DNA of 6,315 nt, taken from an uncultured Ruminococcus sp. (lineage in GTDB: Bacteria; Bacillota_A; Clostridia; Oscillospirales; Ruminococcaceae). Location: NCBI GenBank assembly GCA_937880065.1, contig CALFMA010000357.1, positions 1 through 6,315 on the forward strand, in the 5' to 3' direction. The notes beneath the pieces were generated by a model. That model was not told the origin of the DNA and made no database searches. It saw nothing but the letters and a program-made list of their open reading frames with translations. Positions 5,440 through 6,315 of this stretch are shown here, piece by piece (the stretch's first letter is position 1; each line of letters begins with the position of its first letter). A program made the translations under genes and the position numbers.

Positions 5440-6210
5440 ATGCTTTTAGCTGTAGATATAGGCAATACAAATATAGTTTTCGGCTGTGTGACTGAAAATG
5501 ACGAAATAGTGGTGTTTGAGCGAATTTCCACAAATCACAATGCAACCGCCGCTGAATATGCGGTACTTATCAGGACGCTCCTTGAAATGAACAATTTCAG
5601 ATGCGAGGAAATAACCGATGCTGTTATGTCATCTGTTGTTCCCTCGGTGACAAATACCGTAAAAGAGGCTATAAAAAAGCTTTTCAAAGTTGATGTTATG
5701 GTAGCAGGTCCGGGAGTGAAAACAGGTCTGAATATTCTTATCGACAATCCAAAGCAGCTTGGCAGCGACCAGGCAGTTGACGCTGTGGCAGCTATAAATA
5801 CATATCCCGTGCCGCTTATTATTATTGATATGGGAACTGCCACAACTATTTCCGTAGTTGACAAAAATAAAAACTATCTCGGCGGACTTATTATGACGGG
5901 TATGGGAGTTGCCGCTGATGCCCTTATTAACCGCACGGCACAGCTGCCGAAAATTGACTTTGAACTGCCGCCAAATGTTATCGGCACAAATACAATCGAC
6001 TGTATGAAAAGCGGTGCATTGTACTCCAATGCCTGTGCAATTGACGGCATAATCGAGCGTATTGAGGAAGAACTGGGTGAGCCGTGTACTGCCGTTGCCA
6101 CTGGCGGACTTGCATCAACTGTAATTCCCCTTTGCAAAAAAACGGTTCACGTTGACAATAATCTCCTTATCCGTGGTCTTACTATTATTTACCGAAAAAA
6201 TAAAAAGTGA
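5440..6210 (+). CDS. coaX: Type III pantothenate kinase
   Basis: This 256-residue protein of the ASKHA fold phosphorylates pantothenate to 4'-phosphopantothenate, the first step of coenzyme A synthesis. Type III enzymes depend on a monovalent cation and are not feedback-inhibited by CoA. Motifs in order: AVDIGNTN (4-11, phosphate loop with Asp6), SSVVPSV (64-70), GLNILIDNPKQLGSD (96-110, Asp110 as likely catalytic base), IIDMGTATT (128-136, Asp130), YLGGLIMTG (146-154), LINRTAQLP (162-170), IGTNTIDCMKSG (181-192) and ATGGLAS (220-226). Two positions depart from the most common pattern: the Arg of G-x-D-R is Gln111, and the usual Pro of the GG-x-I-x-PG loop is Thr153. The ATG follows AGGAGG and its own extended -10 promoter. 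It is transcribed divergently from DUF4160-DUF2442-coaBC, placing the CoaX, CoaB and CoaC activities at one locus, and ends in a strong terminator. Confidence 0.96.
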   Translation: MLLAVDIGNTNIVFGCVTENDEIVVFERISTNHNATAAEYAVLIRTLLEMNNFRCEEITDAVMSSVVPSVTNTVKEAIKKLFKVDVMVAGPGVKTGLNILIDNPKQLGSDQAVDAVAAINTYPVPLIIIDMGTATTISVVDKNKNYLGGLIMTGMGVAADALINRTAQLPKIDFELPPNVIGTNTIDCMKSGALYSNACAIDGIIERIEEELGEPCTAVATGGLASTVIPLCKKTVHVDNNLLIRGLTIIYRKNKK

Positions 6211-6225
6211 GTTACAAAGCATACG

Positions 6226-6259
6226 AAAAAACGAGTCGGGTTTCTCCGACTCGTTTTTT
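6226..6259 (+). terminator. Strong intrinsic terminator of coaX
   Basis: CGAGTCGG (6232-6239) pairs perfectly with CCGACTCG (6246-6253) around a GTTTCT loop. A-run 6226-6231 and T-run 6254-6259 flank the stem, so it can act in both directions. It begins 15 bases after the coaX stop. Confidence 0.93.
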
Positions 6260-6272
6260 ATTGTATTATGAA

Positions 6273-6295
6273 AACCCCCAGTTCAACTGGGGGTT
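6273..6295. repeat. Stable hairpin, possible convergent terminator or insertion-sequence end
   Basis: AACCCCCAG (6273-6281) and CTGGGGGTT (6287-6295) form a perfect 9-bp stem around TTCAA, or 11 bp with a single-base centre. On the plus strand an A-run follows, so it is no forward terminator. On the minus strand it is followed by TTTTCATAAT, weakly terminator-like. Short GC-rich palindromes of this kind also occur near the ends of IS200/IS605 elements, but the window ends before this can be tested. Confidence 0.5.
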
Positions 6296-6301
6296 CAAAA
6301 A

Positions 6302-6312
6302 AGCCTATGGCT
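6302..6312 (-). repeat. Short hairpin with minus-strand T-run at the window edge
   Basis: AGCC (6302-6305) and GGCT (6309-6312) pair around TAT. Read on the minus strand the stem is followed directly by six T residues (6296-6301 complement, interrupted only by what follows). It could be part of the terminator of a minus-strand gene lying beyond the window, together with the hairpin at 6273-6295. The stem is only 4 bp, so this is weak. Confidence 0.25.
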
Positions 6313-6315
6313 ATG

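Noticed and set aside
5286..6137. Minus-strand open frames opposite coaX and its promoter
   Set aside because: They are antisense to a conserved kinase and show no family resemblance or initiation signals.

Overview
The window looks like a piece of chromosome from a low-GC Firmicute of class Clostridia, probably a Ruminococcus-like gut or rumen member of the Oscillospiraceae. This rests on strong AGGAGG-type ribosome binding sites, the pairing of a DUF1846 gene with a type III pantothenate kinase and a fused CoaBC, and codon use mixing AT-rich and GC-ending codons. No rRNA, tRNA or CRISPR array was seen. The taxonomic call is an inference from protein and codon style only.

Layout from left to right. 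(1) Positions 1-165 hold an open frame entering from outside the window, possibly the end or remnant of an upstream gene, and the control region of the next gene. (2) 166-1629 (+) encodes a full-length DUF1846 (UPF0371) protein. (3) 1672-3381 (+) encodes a 569-residue nuclease of the free-standing VSR-like (EDxHD) homing-endonuclease type. It has tandem N-terminal modules, zinc knuckles, a PD-(D/E)XK-like core and three helix-turn-helix motifs. It is visibly more AT-rich than its neighbours, has no clear Shine-Dalgarno site and is probably a mobile insertion. (4) A GC-rich hairpin at 3418-3437 separates it from a convergent operon. (5) On the minus strand, a DUF4160 gene (start 5233), a DUF2442 gene (start 4955) and coaBC (start 4635) are spaced 17 and 23 bp apart, all with good ribosome sites, and read as one transcript from an extended -10 promoter at 5272-5300. 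(6) Divergently, coaX (5440-6210, +) has its own extended -10 promoter and ends in a strong terminator. (7) The last 50 bases carry two further hairpins that may be the edge of an insertion sequence or the terminator of a gene outside the window.

CoaX phosphorylates pantothenate, and CoaB plus CoaC turn 4'-phosphopantothenate into 4'-phosphopantetheine. The divergent pair therefore covers three consecutive steps of coenzyme A synthesis. The small DUF4160/DUF2442 pair sits upstream of coaBC in the same transcript, and two overlapping palindromes lie over that operon's promoter. The most interesting points are the transferred-looking nuclease between DUF1846 and its likely original terminator, the loss of the usual active-site cysteine in CoaC (Asn157), and the uncharacterised two-gene module with its operator-like palindromes.
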